Source: JANQPX01 sp039028235
GTDB taxonomy: Bacteria > Pseudomonadota > Alphaproteobacteria > Geminicoccales > Geminicoccaceae
NCBI GenBank assembly: GCA_039028235.1
Contig: JBCCIN010000010.1
Location: forward strand, 1-15,339
DNA length: 15,339 bases
Direction of reading: 5' to 3'
The position numbers and the translations under genes were made by a program. Positions 1 through 7,315 of the stretch are shown here, in pieces (within the stretch, counting starts at the first letter, position 1; every line of letters begins with the position of its first letter). A model generated the notes under the pieces. That model was not told the DNA's origin, made no database searches, and saw only the letters and a list, made by a program, of their open reading frames with translations.

Positions 1-1442
1 TCCGCAGGCAAATCCGTGGTCAAAGAGGCGAGATTGACGCCCGGGACAGCGCCGTTCTGCTCCTCCGAGCCGACTGGTGGGCTGACCGTACCGGCAAGCG
101 GGCTTCGCGCGACCGGCACCCGAACGCTGCCTGGTGCTGCGGCGACGATCTGCTCCTCCTGAGCCTCCGCGCGCGGCGGTGACGGCCTCGGCACCCAGGT
201 ACCCTCGGCAACGCCGCTCTCCTGAGACGCCGACGCACCTGCGCTGCCTTCATTGATCACCGGCCCGCCGGTACCTTGAACAAGCTCTTCCGCCTTGACC
301 AATGCCAGGGCTGCATTGATCTCGTTGATCTGATCCTCGACCGCCAGGAGGTTCTGACGCGCGGCGTCCGTCGCTTCACCGGCGGCAGCCTTCAAGACGT
401 CGACCTGCTGCTCCAAGCCGGTATTGAGCGTGCGGACTCGCGCTAGATCGGCGTCCGTGGTCTCCAGCCGCCCCCGCAGCTGCTCAGCTTCCGTCCGGTT
501 GCTGGCAAGCTGCGTGCGCAGAATACCAGCCTCTTCCTCCGCCGTCTTGCGCTCGATATCAGCGTCCTCAAGTGCTTGGCGTGCGGCCGAGAGCTCGGTG
601 CGCGCCGTCGCAAGCTCCGTGATCGTGGCATCCAGATCGCGTGCGAGACGGCCACGTTCCGCGCCGACCTCCTCGCTGGTCTGCCGAAGCTCCACGAGCT
701 CGGCGGTGTTTTCCGCCTGCTGCTTCTCGGCGATGAGCGTCTGCTCGCGCGCTTCATCAAGCTGGCGCTGCAAGCTTGTAATCTCGCTGGCCGATTCATC
801 GGCCGCTGCGGTCAGGCCCTCGACGCGAGTACTGAGATCCTCGCGCACTTTGGCTAGCTCAACGGCAGTCTCCCGCGCAGCCGTCTCTGACCGCGCGAGG
901 CTTGTGCTCAGTTCCCGGTTCTGCGAACGCAGCGCCACCAGCTCCTCATCGAGGCGTCTGGTTTCAACAGCGGCTTCCTCCGTCGCCCGCTCCAATTCCT
1001 GCAACTGCCGTTCAGTCGCCTGCTTGGCGGAATGGAGTTCGCTATTGTCCGTCTGAAGCTGGCTCAGAACGGATTTCAGCTGTCTGTTCTCCGCCTCGGC
1101 CGCCTGCAGCTTTTCCCGGATTTCACCGGCGACTTTGGCGATTTCGGCGGCCTTGGTCAGTTCAGCCAGCCTGGATCGTGCGGCCGTCAGCGCCTCATTC
1201 AGCTCGGAGAACGGCACGTCATCGATCGTCTCGCCTGCATCGGCAGGCGTTTCCGCCGTCGCAGCTTCACTCTGCTGACCGGCGGTCTGCGCCAGCACCG
1301 TTCCGGCGAAGACCAATGGCGATGCGGTCTGGCGCAGGCTGCCCGCCAATACATCGCCTGCACCGATGCCATATGACAGAACGAAAAGAGTTCCTACGAG
1401 CCCCGGCAGAATCAGCTTTCGCGCATAAACGAATTCGGACAT
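1..1442 (-). CDS. exported coiled-coil protein, partial (C-terminus beyond left edge)
   Basis: The frame is open from an ATG at 1442-1440 to the left edge: 480 codons are visible and no stop is reached. An AGGA at 1454-1451 (minus strand), 8 bases before the ATG, supports this start. Residues 1-9 carry basic residues, 10-28 are hydrophobic, and a second short hydrophobic run ends in VLAQTA near residues 49-54, which resembles a signal-peptidase site; I infer export or inner-membrane anchoring. Residues about 78-385 are rich in E, Q, A, L and R in heptad-like order with hardly any proline, a long coiled coil. From about 390 the chain becomes rich in P, A, G, S and V, as in a flexible linker. 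No cysteine is visible and the only tryptophan is near 416. I do not recognise the family; a C-terminal domain that would name it may lie outside the window. The gene is divergent from the OPG operon, so a role in the periplasm or envelope is possible but unproven. Confidence 0.85.
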   Translation of the reverse strand, partial: MSEFVYARKLILPGLVGTLFVLSYGIGAGDVLAGSLRQTASPLVFAGTVLAQTAGQQSEAATAETPADAGETIDDVPFSELNEALTAARSRLAELTKAAEIAKVAGEIREKLQAAEAENRQLKSVLSQLQTDNSELHSAKQATERQLQELERATEEAAVETRRLDEELVALRSQNRELSTSLARSETAARETAVELAKVREDLSTRVEGLTAAADESASEITSLQRQLDEAREQTLIAEKQQAENTAELVELRQTSEEVGAERGRLARDLDATITELATARTELSAARQALEDADIERKTAEEEAGILRTQLASNRTEAEQLRGRLETTDADLARVRTLNTGLEQQVDVLKAAAGEATDAARQNLLAVEDQINEINAALALVKAEELVQGTGGPVINEGSAGASASQESGVAEGTWVPRPSPPRAEAQEEQIVAAAPGSVRVPVARSPLAGTVSPPVGSEEQNGAVPGVNLASLTTDLPA

Positions 1443-1505
1443 CTGTATGATCCTAAGCTGCGGCCAGGTTTTTCTACAGAATCCAGCCGTCCTTTGGAAG
1501 GAAGG

Positions 1506-1533
1506 ATCATGTCGCTTGCGCAATTCGCGTCAA
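1506..1533 (-). promoter_or_regulatory. candidate sigma-70-type promoter for the coiled-coil gene
   Basis: On the minus strand a TTGACG (-35, 1533-1528, preceded by C as in the alphaproteobacterial CTTGAC pattern) is followed after 16 bases by CATGAT (-10, 1511-1506, 4 of 6 to consensus). This would start transcription near 1499 and leave a leader of about 57 bases before the ATG at 1442. It is the best match I could find upstream of this gene by eye. Confidence 0.4.
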
Positions 1534-1969
1534 GACAAATCTACTTCTAGGCAAATTTCACAGATTGCATAAGCGTTTAAGGATCGCCAATAGGTCAATC
1601 TTCCCACATAAAGATGCGGCCGGTTGTCGCAGCAGCGCCATGAACGGGCCGACAAAGCTGCGCCTTGACGCGCCGTCGACCACCAATCAGCTCGCCGATA
1701 CGCCGTCTGATTTGCCATCTCAACAGACGACAAAGTGGCGGATCAATTGACTTGTTCGGGGGTTTCGCCCCCTTCCCGACCAACGTGGGCCGTCAGCGGT
1801 TCCCAAGTTTGATGATTGTTCGGCAAAATTAAGCTCTTGACTGTTGCATGACGACAGCCAAATTCGGGCATGTTTTTTTTCGTGGAGACGGAACGGAACG
1901 GCGTTTTGGCCGTTAACTCAGATGTCAGGTCCACTGCTTTCAGATCGAGATTAATTCCAGGTAACGCAC

Positions 1970-1998
1970 TTGAGGCACATGGTGTCGTTGCCTATGTC
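1970..1998 (+). promoter_or_regulatory. opgGp: candidate promoter for the opg operon
   Basis: TTGAGG (1970-1975, preceded by C) and TATGTC (1993-1998) are separated by 17 bases. Transcription would begin near 2005 and leave a leader of roughly 120 bases before the preferred opgG start at 2127. The -10 match is weak. Another TTGACT at 1837-1842 lacks a good -10 partner. Confidence 0.25.
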
Positions 1999-2126
1999 TC
2001 GGTCGAGCCACAGGCCGACACGAAAACGAAGAAAGTTGGACGTCACATGTGTCGAAGCACCATTCGGCTTCGACATGCGGGCTGTGGTCGTTCTTGTTTT
2101 ATTTTTGGGGTTTTGGGTTCGCTCCG

Positions 2127-3683
2127 ATGGTCTTGCGACGACGCCAGTTCATGATGACGACTGCAGGCCTTGCGCTCGGCATTGCGGCGCCCGGCACAGC
2201 AATTGGCGCCGGAGAGAACGGAGTCGCCACCAACGGACATGCTCCTGCCGGCAAGTTTTCGTTCGAAACGGTTCGTCAAATTGCCGAGGAACTGTCGCGT
2301 CAGCCATATCAGCCCGACGAGATGGTTGTCCCCGACCAGCTCAGAACGCTCAACGTCCCCGACTATCAGCAGATCACATACCGTGACGAAGCAGCGCTCT
2401 GGCGGGATGATGATTCGCGCTTTCGCATGGTGTTCCGCCACCTCGGTTCCTATTACCAGAAGCCGATCAAGGTCAATGTCATCGACAGCCAGGGCATTGC
2501 CGAGGTCGGCTTCAACAAGGACCTTTTCAATTACGGCATTGACGGTCTCGCGGAGCAGTTGCCGGCGGAGCTGGGTTTTGCAGGCTTGACCCTGCATTAT
2601 GCGCCAGACGGCCCGGCGCATTTTCCCGAAATCGGCACCTTTCATGGCGCGTCCTATTTCCGGCTTCTTGGTCGGGATCAGCAATATGGCCTCTCAGCAC
2701 GCGGCCTTGCGATCGATACAGCCCTGCCCAAGGGTGAGGAATTCCCGATGTTTCGGGAATTCTGGCTGGAGAAGCCAGGTCCCGGCGCTGATGAGATCCA
2801 CATCTACGCCCTGCTTGATAGCCCGAGCATCACCGGCGCCTATGAGTTCGTCATCCATCCAAGCGTCGTCACCGTCGCGGATGTCCGCTCCTCGCTTTTC
2901 CCGCGGAGTGGCATCGCAAAGCTCGGCATTGCGCCGCTGACCAGCATGTTCATGTTCGGCGAAAACCGAGGACGGCAATTCGACGATTTCCGCCCGGAGC
3001 TGCATGACAGTGATGGCCTGTTGATCAACAACGGCTCGGGCGAATGGCTCTGGCGACCGCTCGCCAACCACAAGACGCTGCAGGTCAGCGCGTTTCTCGA
3101 CGAGAATCCTCGCGGCTTCGGCCTGTTTCAGCGCGATTTGAACTTCGAGCACTACCAGGACCTGGATGAGCGTTACCAAAAGCGCCCCAGCACCTGGGTC
3201 GAGCCGACATCCCCTTGGGGTCCCGGCCATGTGGAACTGATCGAGATCCCGAGCGATCACCCGGACAACGACAATGTGGTCGCGTTCTGGGTGCCGGATG
3301 CGCCGGTGGAGGTGGGTCGCGCAATCGATCTTTCTTACCGTCTGCACTGGCAGCTCGACCAGCCGCGACGCCCACCGCTTGGCCGTGTTGAGGCAACGCG
3401 CATCGGGCCGGCGCGCGATGGTGACGGACGTCGTTTCATCGTGGACTTCGTCGGCGGCAGGCTGGACGAACTGGCTCCTGATGCCGCCCTCACTGCCAAG
3501 GTCAAGACCCATCAAGGCGAACTCGGCCCCTTCAAGCTCAGACATAATCGTGAGCTCGGCGGCTGGCGACTGGCATTCGATTTGCATCCTCAAGGGGAGC
3601 CGCTTTGCGAGATGCGCGCCATCCTGAGTTTGAACGACGAAGACGTAACCGAAATTTGGACTTACCGTTGGACACCCTCATGA
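2127..3683 (+). CDS. opgG: periplasmic glucan biosynthesis protein OpgG/MdoG (OpgD-like, Tat exported)
   Basis: A 518-residue member of the OpgG/MdoG family, periplasmic proteins needed for the glucose backbone of osmoregulated periplasmic glucans. The N-terminus has a twin-arginine motif (RRRQFMM, residues 4-10), then a hydrophobic stretch and a small-residue segment to about residue 28. Family features follow: the opening FSFETVRQIAEELSRQPY (44-61) and the ending EIWTYRWTPS. The frame stays open upstream to a GTG at 2049, but the extra 26 residues would put a hydrophobic aromatic stretch (WSFLFYFWGFGF) before the twin arginines, so I prefer ATG 2127, although its ribosome-binding site is poor and the preceding 30 bases are T-rich. 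The stop TGA overlaps the ATG of the next gene (ATGA at 3680-3683), which indicates translational coupling. E. coli has a Sec-exported OpgG and a Tat-exported OpgD; the operon with opgH supports the name opgG here. Confidence 0.92.
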   Translation: MVLRRRQFMMTTAGLALGIAAPGTAIGAGENGVATNGHAPAGKFSFETVRQIAEELSRQPYQPDEMVVPDQLRTLNVPDYQQITYRDEAALWRDDDSRFRMVFRHLGSYYQKPIKVNVIDSQGIAEVGFNKDLFNYGIDGLAEQLPAELGFAGLTLHYAPDGPAHFPEIGTFHGASYFRLLGRDQQYGLSARGLAIDTALPKGEEFPMFREFWLEKPGPGADEIHIYALLDSPSITGAYEFVIHPSVVTVADVRSSLFPRSGIAKLGIAPLTSMFMFGENRGRQFDDFRPELHDSDGLLINNGSGEWLWRPLANHKTLQVSAFLDENPRGFGLFQRDLNFEHYQDLDERYQKRPSTWVEPTSPWGPGHVELIEIPSDHPDNDNVVAFWVPDAPVEVGRAIDLSYRLHWQLDQPRRPPLGRVEATRIGPARDGDGRRFIVDFVGGRLDELAPDAALTAKVKTHQGELGPFKLRHNRELGGWRLAFDLHPQGEPLCEMRAILSLNDEDVTEIWTYRWTPS

Positions 3684-4225
3684 ACGACAACAGCGCCTCA
3701 TTCCAGGATCATCCAAGCCTTGATGATCGGCAGGCAGCGGAACGAAAACTTTGCCGTCTTTTCAAGAGTTTTGGGGTCGATGCCCTGGCACGCAGCGACC
3801 GGTTGATCACGCCTTATCTGGACCGTGCCGCGGCGTTCTGGCGACCCCATTCGGGTGCCGATTTCGCCGCTCTGGCGTTGGAAGAGGCGAAAGCTGATTT
3901 GGAGACGTGGTTCGCCGCCTTGCTGGCAGGTAAGCTTGAAGATCGCACCGACGCGATCATGACCGGTCGTGCTGCCTATTTACTGTGCAATGGCACGACG
4001 AAGTGGGCGGATCAACTTTTGGCGCCGCTTGGGAGCCTGCCGGAGGCTTTTGTCGATGCGCTTATCGATCATGCGCCGAGCGCCGTGCCACCGAGTGATC
4101 TCGGCGAGATGCATCACCAGCCCTACGAAGCCTGGTCGCCTGCGAGTTCGGTTCTGCGTGCGCTCCCGGCCAATGGTGGTCTGATGCAGGGGCTGACCGG
4201 TTTTCTCCGACGTGATGCGGCATAA
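3680..4225 (+). CDS. small cytoplasmic protein between opgG and opgH (OpgI-position protein)
   Basis: A 181-residue protein whose ATG (3680) overlaps the opgG stop by four bases; a GGA about 8 bases upstream can serve as ribosome-binding site. The frame is open upstream from 3605, but the coupled ATG is much more likely the true start. There is no signal peptide or membrane segment, so it is probably cytoplasmic. It looks mainly helical, with tryptophan-containing patches (AAFWRPHSG at 51-59, TWFAALLAG at 76-84, KWADQLLAPLG at 108-118). I do not recognise its sequence family. In Rhodobacter sphaeroides a gene named opgI sits between opgG and opgH and is reported to be essential for OPG backbone synthesis. 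This gene has the same position; homology is inferred from synteny only and was not tested. Confidence 0.85.
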   Translation: MNDNSASFQDHPSLDDRQAAERKLCRLFKSFGVDALARSDRLITPYLDRAAAFWRPHSGADFAALALEEAKADLETWFAALLAGKLEDRTDAIMTGRAAYLLCNGTTKWADQLLAPLGSLPEAFVDALIDHAPSAVPPSDLGEMHHQPYEAWSPASSVLRALPANGGLMQGLTGFLRRDAA

Positions 4226-4297
4226 CGGGGCGTCGGAGACCGAACGGGGACGACGCGACGATTCCGGCACCACGACCGCCGGTGCTGTATCTCCGGC

Positions 4298-6163
4298 ATG
4301 AAAGATGTCATGTCTAGGTCGATGCGTATTACCGGACCGCTTCGGCGTCTTCTTCTGACGATCCTGGTGGTCGTAGGAACCGCAGCTGCTGTGCGCCTGC
4401 TAGCGAGTGTCCTGGCGGCCGACGGTCTCTCGATCCCGAAAATCGGCATTCTCGTCCTGTTCGCCCTGACATTTGCTTGGGTCGCCATGTCGTTCTGGAC
4501 AGCGATCGCCGGCTTCCTCCTGCATGTCTTCGGCCTGAAAACACTTGCTCGCGCCGGCCAGCTCAAGGAGCCATCTGACGGAGCGATCCAGGGACGTACG
4601 GCCCTTGCCGTGCCGATCTACCATGAGGAACCCGAAGCGGTCGGCCGACGTCTCGCCGCCATCTACCGCTCGCTTCAGGCAACGGGTCAGCAGGACGCTT
4701 TCGACATCTTCATCCTGAGCGACAGCCGGGATGACGACGTCGTGTTCGAAGAGCAGACCATGTGGGCGGAGCTTTGCGCCGAGCTTCAGGCCAAGGAGCG
4801 GATCTTCTATCGCAATCGCGACGACAATGCCGGACGCAAGGCTGGCAACATCGCCGAATTCTGCCGCCGCTGGGGCAAGCGCTACGACTACTTCATCTGC
4901 CTCGATGCCGACAGCCTGATGACCGGCGACACATTGGTGTACCTCGCCCGGCTGATGGATACGAACTCCAAAGCCGGCCTCATCCAGACCTCACCCCAGC
5001 CGATCGGCGGCAAGACGCTTTTTGCCCGCATCCAACAGTTCGCTTCCGCTCTCTACAACCCGCTGTTCGCCCTTGGCACCGCTTTCTGGTATCCGGGCCG
5101 CAGCAATTACTGGGGCCACAACGCGATCATCCGCACCGAGGCCTTCATGGCCGATGCGGGCCTTCCCAAGCTCCCCGGCAAGCCGCCACTCGGCGGCGAG
5201 ATTCTTTCACATGACTTCGTGGAAGCGGCGCTGCTCGCGCGCTCTGGCTGGTCGGTCTGGCTGGTGCCGGAGGTCGGCGGATCGTACGAGGAACTGCCAC
5301 CGACGCTTTCCGACTATGCGCAGCGCGATCAGCGCTGGTGCCAGGGTAATCTGCAGCATATGCGTCTCCTGCCGATGAAGGGCATCCTCGCTGTCAACAG
5401 GATGCATCTCCTGTTCGGTGTCATGTCCTACTTGGCCTCCGTCTTCTGGCTGCTGCTTCTCCTGCTGGCGACCCTCGACACGGCCTGGCAGAACACCGAG
5501 CAATGGGCCTATTTCAGCGACGGCCCACTGTTCCCGACCTGGCCGATCTCCAAGACCTTCGAGATGCTTGGCCTCTACAGCATCACCATGGGCATGCTAT
5601 TCGTGCCCAAGCTACTGGCGATGACGCTGGCCCTGTCCGACCCCTTGAGACGCCGTGGCTTCGGCGGGACGTTCGGACTGATCAAGAGCACGTTCAGCGA
5701 GCTCATCTTCTCCGTCCTGCTCGCCCCGATCATGATGTTCCAGCAGACTCAGGCCGTGCTCAACACTTTCCTCGGCCGCAAGGTTACCTGGAAAGGCCAG
5801 CGCCGAGGCGACGGGGTGGAGGGCTGGGGCGACGCGCTCGCCAATTACGGCACCATCTCGATCATGGGTGTGGTCTGGGCACTGGTCGCCTACCAGCTGG
5901 CCCCCGATCTTCTCACCTGGATGAGCCCAGTCCTGGTCGGCCTTTTCTTCGCCGTGCCGCTTGCCGTCCTCACAAGCCAGCCTGCGGTCGGTGATGTGGC
6001 AAGACGCTTTGGCTGGTTCCTGACGCCGGAAGAAACCGACCCGCCCGCCGTGGTGCTCGATCAGGCGAGGCAGGACGAGATCGGGGACCAAGCCGACAAG
6101 GAGGGCGTCGAGCAGGCCGGTTCGAAGACGCAGGACCAAAGCGCTCTTTCAGCCGGCCCATGA
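4298..6163 (+). CDS. opgH: membrane glucosyltransferase OpgH/MdoH
   Basis: A 621-residue membrane glycosyltransferase of family GT2, the enzyme that polymerises UDP-glucose into the periplasmic glucan backbone and passes it across the inner membrane. Two hydrophobic segments (about 17-40 and 48-79) precede the catalytic domain. That domain shows FILSDSRDDD (138-147), the DAD pair at 203-205, SHDF with Asp306, and QRDQRW (342-347) followed by CQGN, which matches the RDxRW form of the QxxRW motif in this family. More hydrophobic segments follow (about 370-392, 424-446, 467-482, 517-535, 541-559). The tail is charged. The E. coli enzyme has 847 residues; most of the missing length is N-terminal. 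The start is uncertain: ATG 4298 has little ribosome-binding site, while in-frame ATGs at 4310 and 4322 follow GAAAGA- and AGG-like sequences. It lies 72 bases after the small gene, probably in the same operon. Confidence 0.95.
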   Translation: MKDVMSRSMRITGPLRRLLLTILVVVGTAAAVRLLASVLAADGLSIPKIGILVLFALTFAWVAMSFWTAIAGFLLHVFGLKTLARAGQLKEPSDGAIQGRTALAVPIYHEEPEAVGRRLAAIYRSLQATGQQDAFDIFILSDSRDDDVVFEEQTMWAELCAELQAKERIFYRNRDDNAGRKAGNIAEFCRRWGKRYDYFICLDADSLMTGDTLVYLARLMDTNSKAGLIQTSPQPIGGKTLFARIQQFASALYNPLFALGTAFWYPGRSNYWGHNAIIRTEAFMADAGLPKLPGKPPLGGEILSHDFVEAALLARSGWSVWLVPEVGGSYEELPPTLSDYAQRDQRWCQGNLQHMRLLPMKGILAVNRMHLLFGVMSYLASVFWLLLLLLATLDTAWQNTEQWAYFSDGPLFPTWPISKTFEMLGLYSITMGMLFVPKLLAMTLALSDPLRRRGFGGTFGLIKSTFSELIFSVLLAPIMMFQQTQAVLNTFLGRKVTWKGQRRGDGVEGWGDALANYGTISIMGVVWALVAYQLAPDLLTWMSPVLVGLFFAVPLAVLTSQPAVGDVARRFGWFLTPEETDPPAVVLDQARQDEIGDQADKEGVEQAGSKTQDQSALSAGP

Positions 6164-6193
6164 ACGCGACGGCACGGATCAAGCCCCCGCTGC

Positions 6194-6220
6194 GCTCATT
6201 GCGTGAGCCCGGTCAACGGG
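6194..6220. other. two small hairpins in the convergent gap after opgH
   Basis: Between the ends of opgH (6163) and the facing receptor gene (6252) lie GCTCA/TGAGC with loop TTGCG (6194-6208) and CCCG/CGGG with loop GTCAA (6208-6220). Both stems are short and no T-tract follows on either strand, so an intrinsic terminator is possible but weak. Confidence 0.25.
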
Positions 6221-6251
6221 AAGCGTTTCGCCTTGCCGGCACTGTCGTCGT

Positions 6252-7223
6252 TCATCGCTTGGGATGGGATGCCGGCAGAATGCTCGCTCCTTGTCGCAGA
6301 TCGAGGAAGTGGGCATGGGCTCGCGCGATCAGGCTTTCGCTCTCGGCAGGGCCGAACCACTGGGTCGATCTTCCGGCACCATCGCGATAGGGCGCATGCT
6401 CGACCGTCAACTGCCTGAACGTGTCGACCAGCCTCTCAAACGTTGCGGGATGGTTGTCCTTCACCTCCCGCCGCACGGCGAAGAAACGATAGGACGGTCC
6501 GATGATCGGCTCGGCATCGGCGAAGCGCACGGCTTCCACGATCGTCGGGATCTCAGGCCAGGCGCGAAGGCGTCTCGGCGCCATGATCGCCAAGGGTGAG
6601 GCTTCGTCACCAAGCTTGCGGATGGCTTTCAGGGCACCGACCGTCAGGTCGATCTCACCCCTGAGCAGACCAGCCCTCGCCTTGCCGCCGCTCGCATAGT
6701 CAACTTCCCGAACGCTGATGCCCAGCGCCTCGAACTGCCGTCGCATGATCAGCAGATTGCCCCCGGCCTTGCCGGCGCCAATCTTGTAATGACCGGGCTT
6801 CTTGCGCGCGGCGGCAACGAAGTCCTCGAGCGTCCGCCAGCCGAGATCGCTGCGCGCGGCGAAGATCGGCGGCTCGATCTCCTGAACATTGATGATGGCA
6901 AGATCGTCGAGGTCGAAAGCATCGCCATATTTGGCGGCAGCAGGCTCGAACCAAGCCAGCACCGTGGATCCGTCAGCCGGCCGCTGGAGAAAGTCGCGAT
7001 AGCCGTCGCTCGTCCCCTTGATCAGCCGGTTTTCCACCTGGACATCATACCCGCCCACAGCCGGCAAATGTCCGGCGGCGGTGCGTGCCATGCGATCGAG
7101 TGCACCGCCTTCACCGAGTGGCACGATGATCGTCAGATCGCTTTCGGCCGCGGAAACCTGTGGCACGGCCGCAAGGAAAGCGGCAGCCATCACCCCGAGA
7201 AAAGCCCTTCGAGACCCAGTCAT
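6252..7223 (-). CDS. Bug/TctC-type tripartite tricarboxylate transporter receptor, Tat exported
   Basis: A 323-residue periplasmic solute-binding protein of the Bug (TctC-like) family, which captures carboxylates or similar solutes for TctAB permeases or for sensing. The N-terminus SRRAFLGVMAAAF (residues 4-16) matches the twin-arginine consensus closely, with likely cleavage after VSA near residue 25. Family marks are the opening IIVPLGEGGALDRMAR, followed by QVENR, and the later block RAWPEIPTIVEAV, equivalent to the usual LPDVPTxxEAG region. An AGAGG-like site lies about 8 bases before the ATG. No TctA or TctB permease gene is visible, so it is an orphan receptor, as is common in this family. 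It lies 92 bases downstream of the FAD oxidase gene on the same strand and may share its transcript, which suggests a 2-hydroxyacid or related carboxylate as ligand; that is inference. The sequence is divergent from typical Bug proteins, so the ligand cannot be read. Confidence 0.85.
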   Translation of the reverse strand: MTGSRRAFLGVMAAAFLAAVPQVSAAESDLTIIVPLGEGGALDRMARTAAGHLPAVGGYDVQVENRLIKGTSDGYRDFLQRPADGSTVLAWFEPAAAKYGDAFDLDDLAIINVQEIEPPIFAARSDLGWRTLEDFVAAARKKPGHYKIGAGKAGGNLLIMRRQFEALGISVREVDYASGGKARAGLLRGEIDLTVGALKAIRKLGDEASPLAIMAPRRLRAWPEIPTIVEAVRFADAEPIIGPSYRFFAVRREVKDNHPATFERLVDTFRQLTVEHAPYRDGAGRSTQWFGPAESESLIARAHAHFLDLRQGASILPASHPKR

Positions 7224-7258
7224 GGATTGACCTCTTGTGCGTGATTTGTCTGAGGAAA

Positions 7259-7293
7259 CTAGCGTCGATTCTCTAAAGAAACGTTAACGCTAG
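7259..7293. repeat. 7-bp inverted repeat upstream of the receptor gene
   Basis: CTAGCGT (7259-7265) and ACGCTAG (7287-7293) form a perfect inverted repeat with a 21-base spacer, between the FAD oxidase stop and the receptor start. There is no T-tract, so an operator or mRNA structure is as likely as a terminator. Confidence 0.4.
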
Positions 7294-7294
7294 A

Positions 7295-7304
7295 CGACAT
7301 GTCG
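7295..7304. promoter_or_regulatory. 10-bp perfect palindrome, possible operator
   Basis: CGACATGTCG reads the same on both strands. It lies next to the inverted repeat at 7259-7293 and about 70 bases upstream of the receptor ATG, a position that fits a regulator binding site. A 10-bp palindrome can also occur by chance. Confidence 0.25.
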
Positions 7305-7315
7305 ATAGGCGCTCG

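Larger units (their letters stand above)
1443..2126. other. 684-base divergent intergenic region with small hairpins
   Basis: No convincing gene lies between the coiled-coil gene and opgG. The stretch is visibly richer in A and T than the flanking genes. It holds several short inverted repeats: GGGGG/CCCCC around TTTCG (1758-1772); TGGGCCG paired with CGG..CCCA across a two-base bulge (1786-1805); and AACGGC/GCCGTT with a 6-base loop (1897-1914), which is preceded by ACGGA repeats. There is a run of eight T at 1873-1880. None of the hairpins is followed by a clear T-tract on either strand, so I do not call a terminator. The length suggests layered regulation of the divergent genes or a small RNA, but nothing here identifies one. 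Confidence 0.5.

Noticed and set aside
424..1056. 210-codon Ser/Arg-rich plus-strand frame
   Set aside because: Low-complexity antisense shadow of the coiled-coil gene, whose repeated Glu, Ala and Leu codons read as Ser, Arg and Ala on the other strand.
1758..1772. GGGGG/CCCCC hairpin as an intrinsic terminator
   Set aside because: No T-tract follows on either strand and both flanking genes are transcribed away from it.
1952..1966. CtrA-like TTAA-N7-TAAC sequence before opgG
   Set aside because: The second half does not match TTAA, so it is too weak to call a CtrA site.
1870..2154. 94-codon plus-strand frame in the spacer before opgG
   Set aside because: No ribosome-binding site, no family likeness, and it overlaps the start of opgG in another frame.
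6160..6390. 76-codon frame starting in an ATGA overlap with the opgH stop
   Set aside because: The coupled start is tempting, but more than half of it is antisense to the receptor gene, its composition is Arg/Trp-rich like a shadow frame, and no domain is visible.
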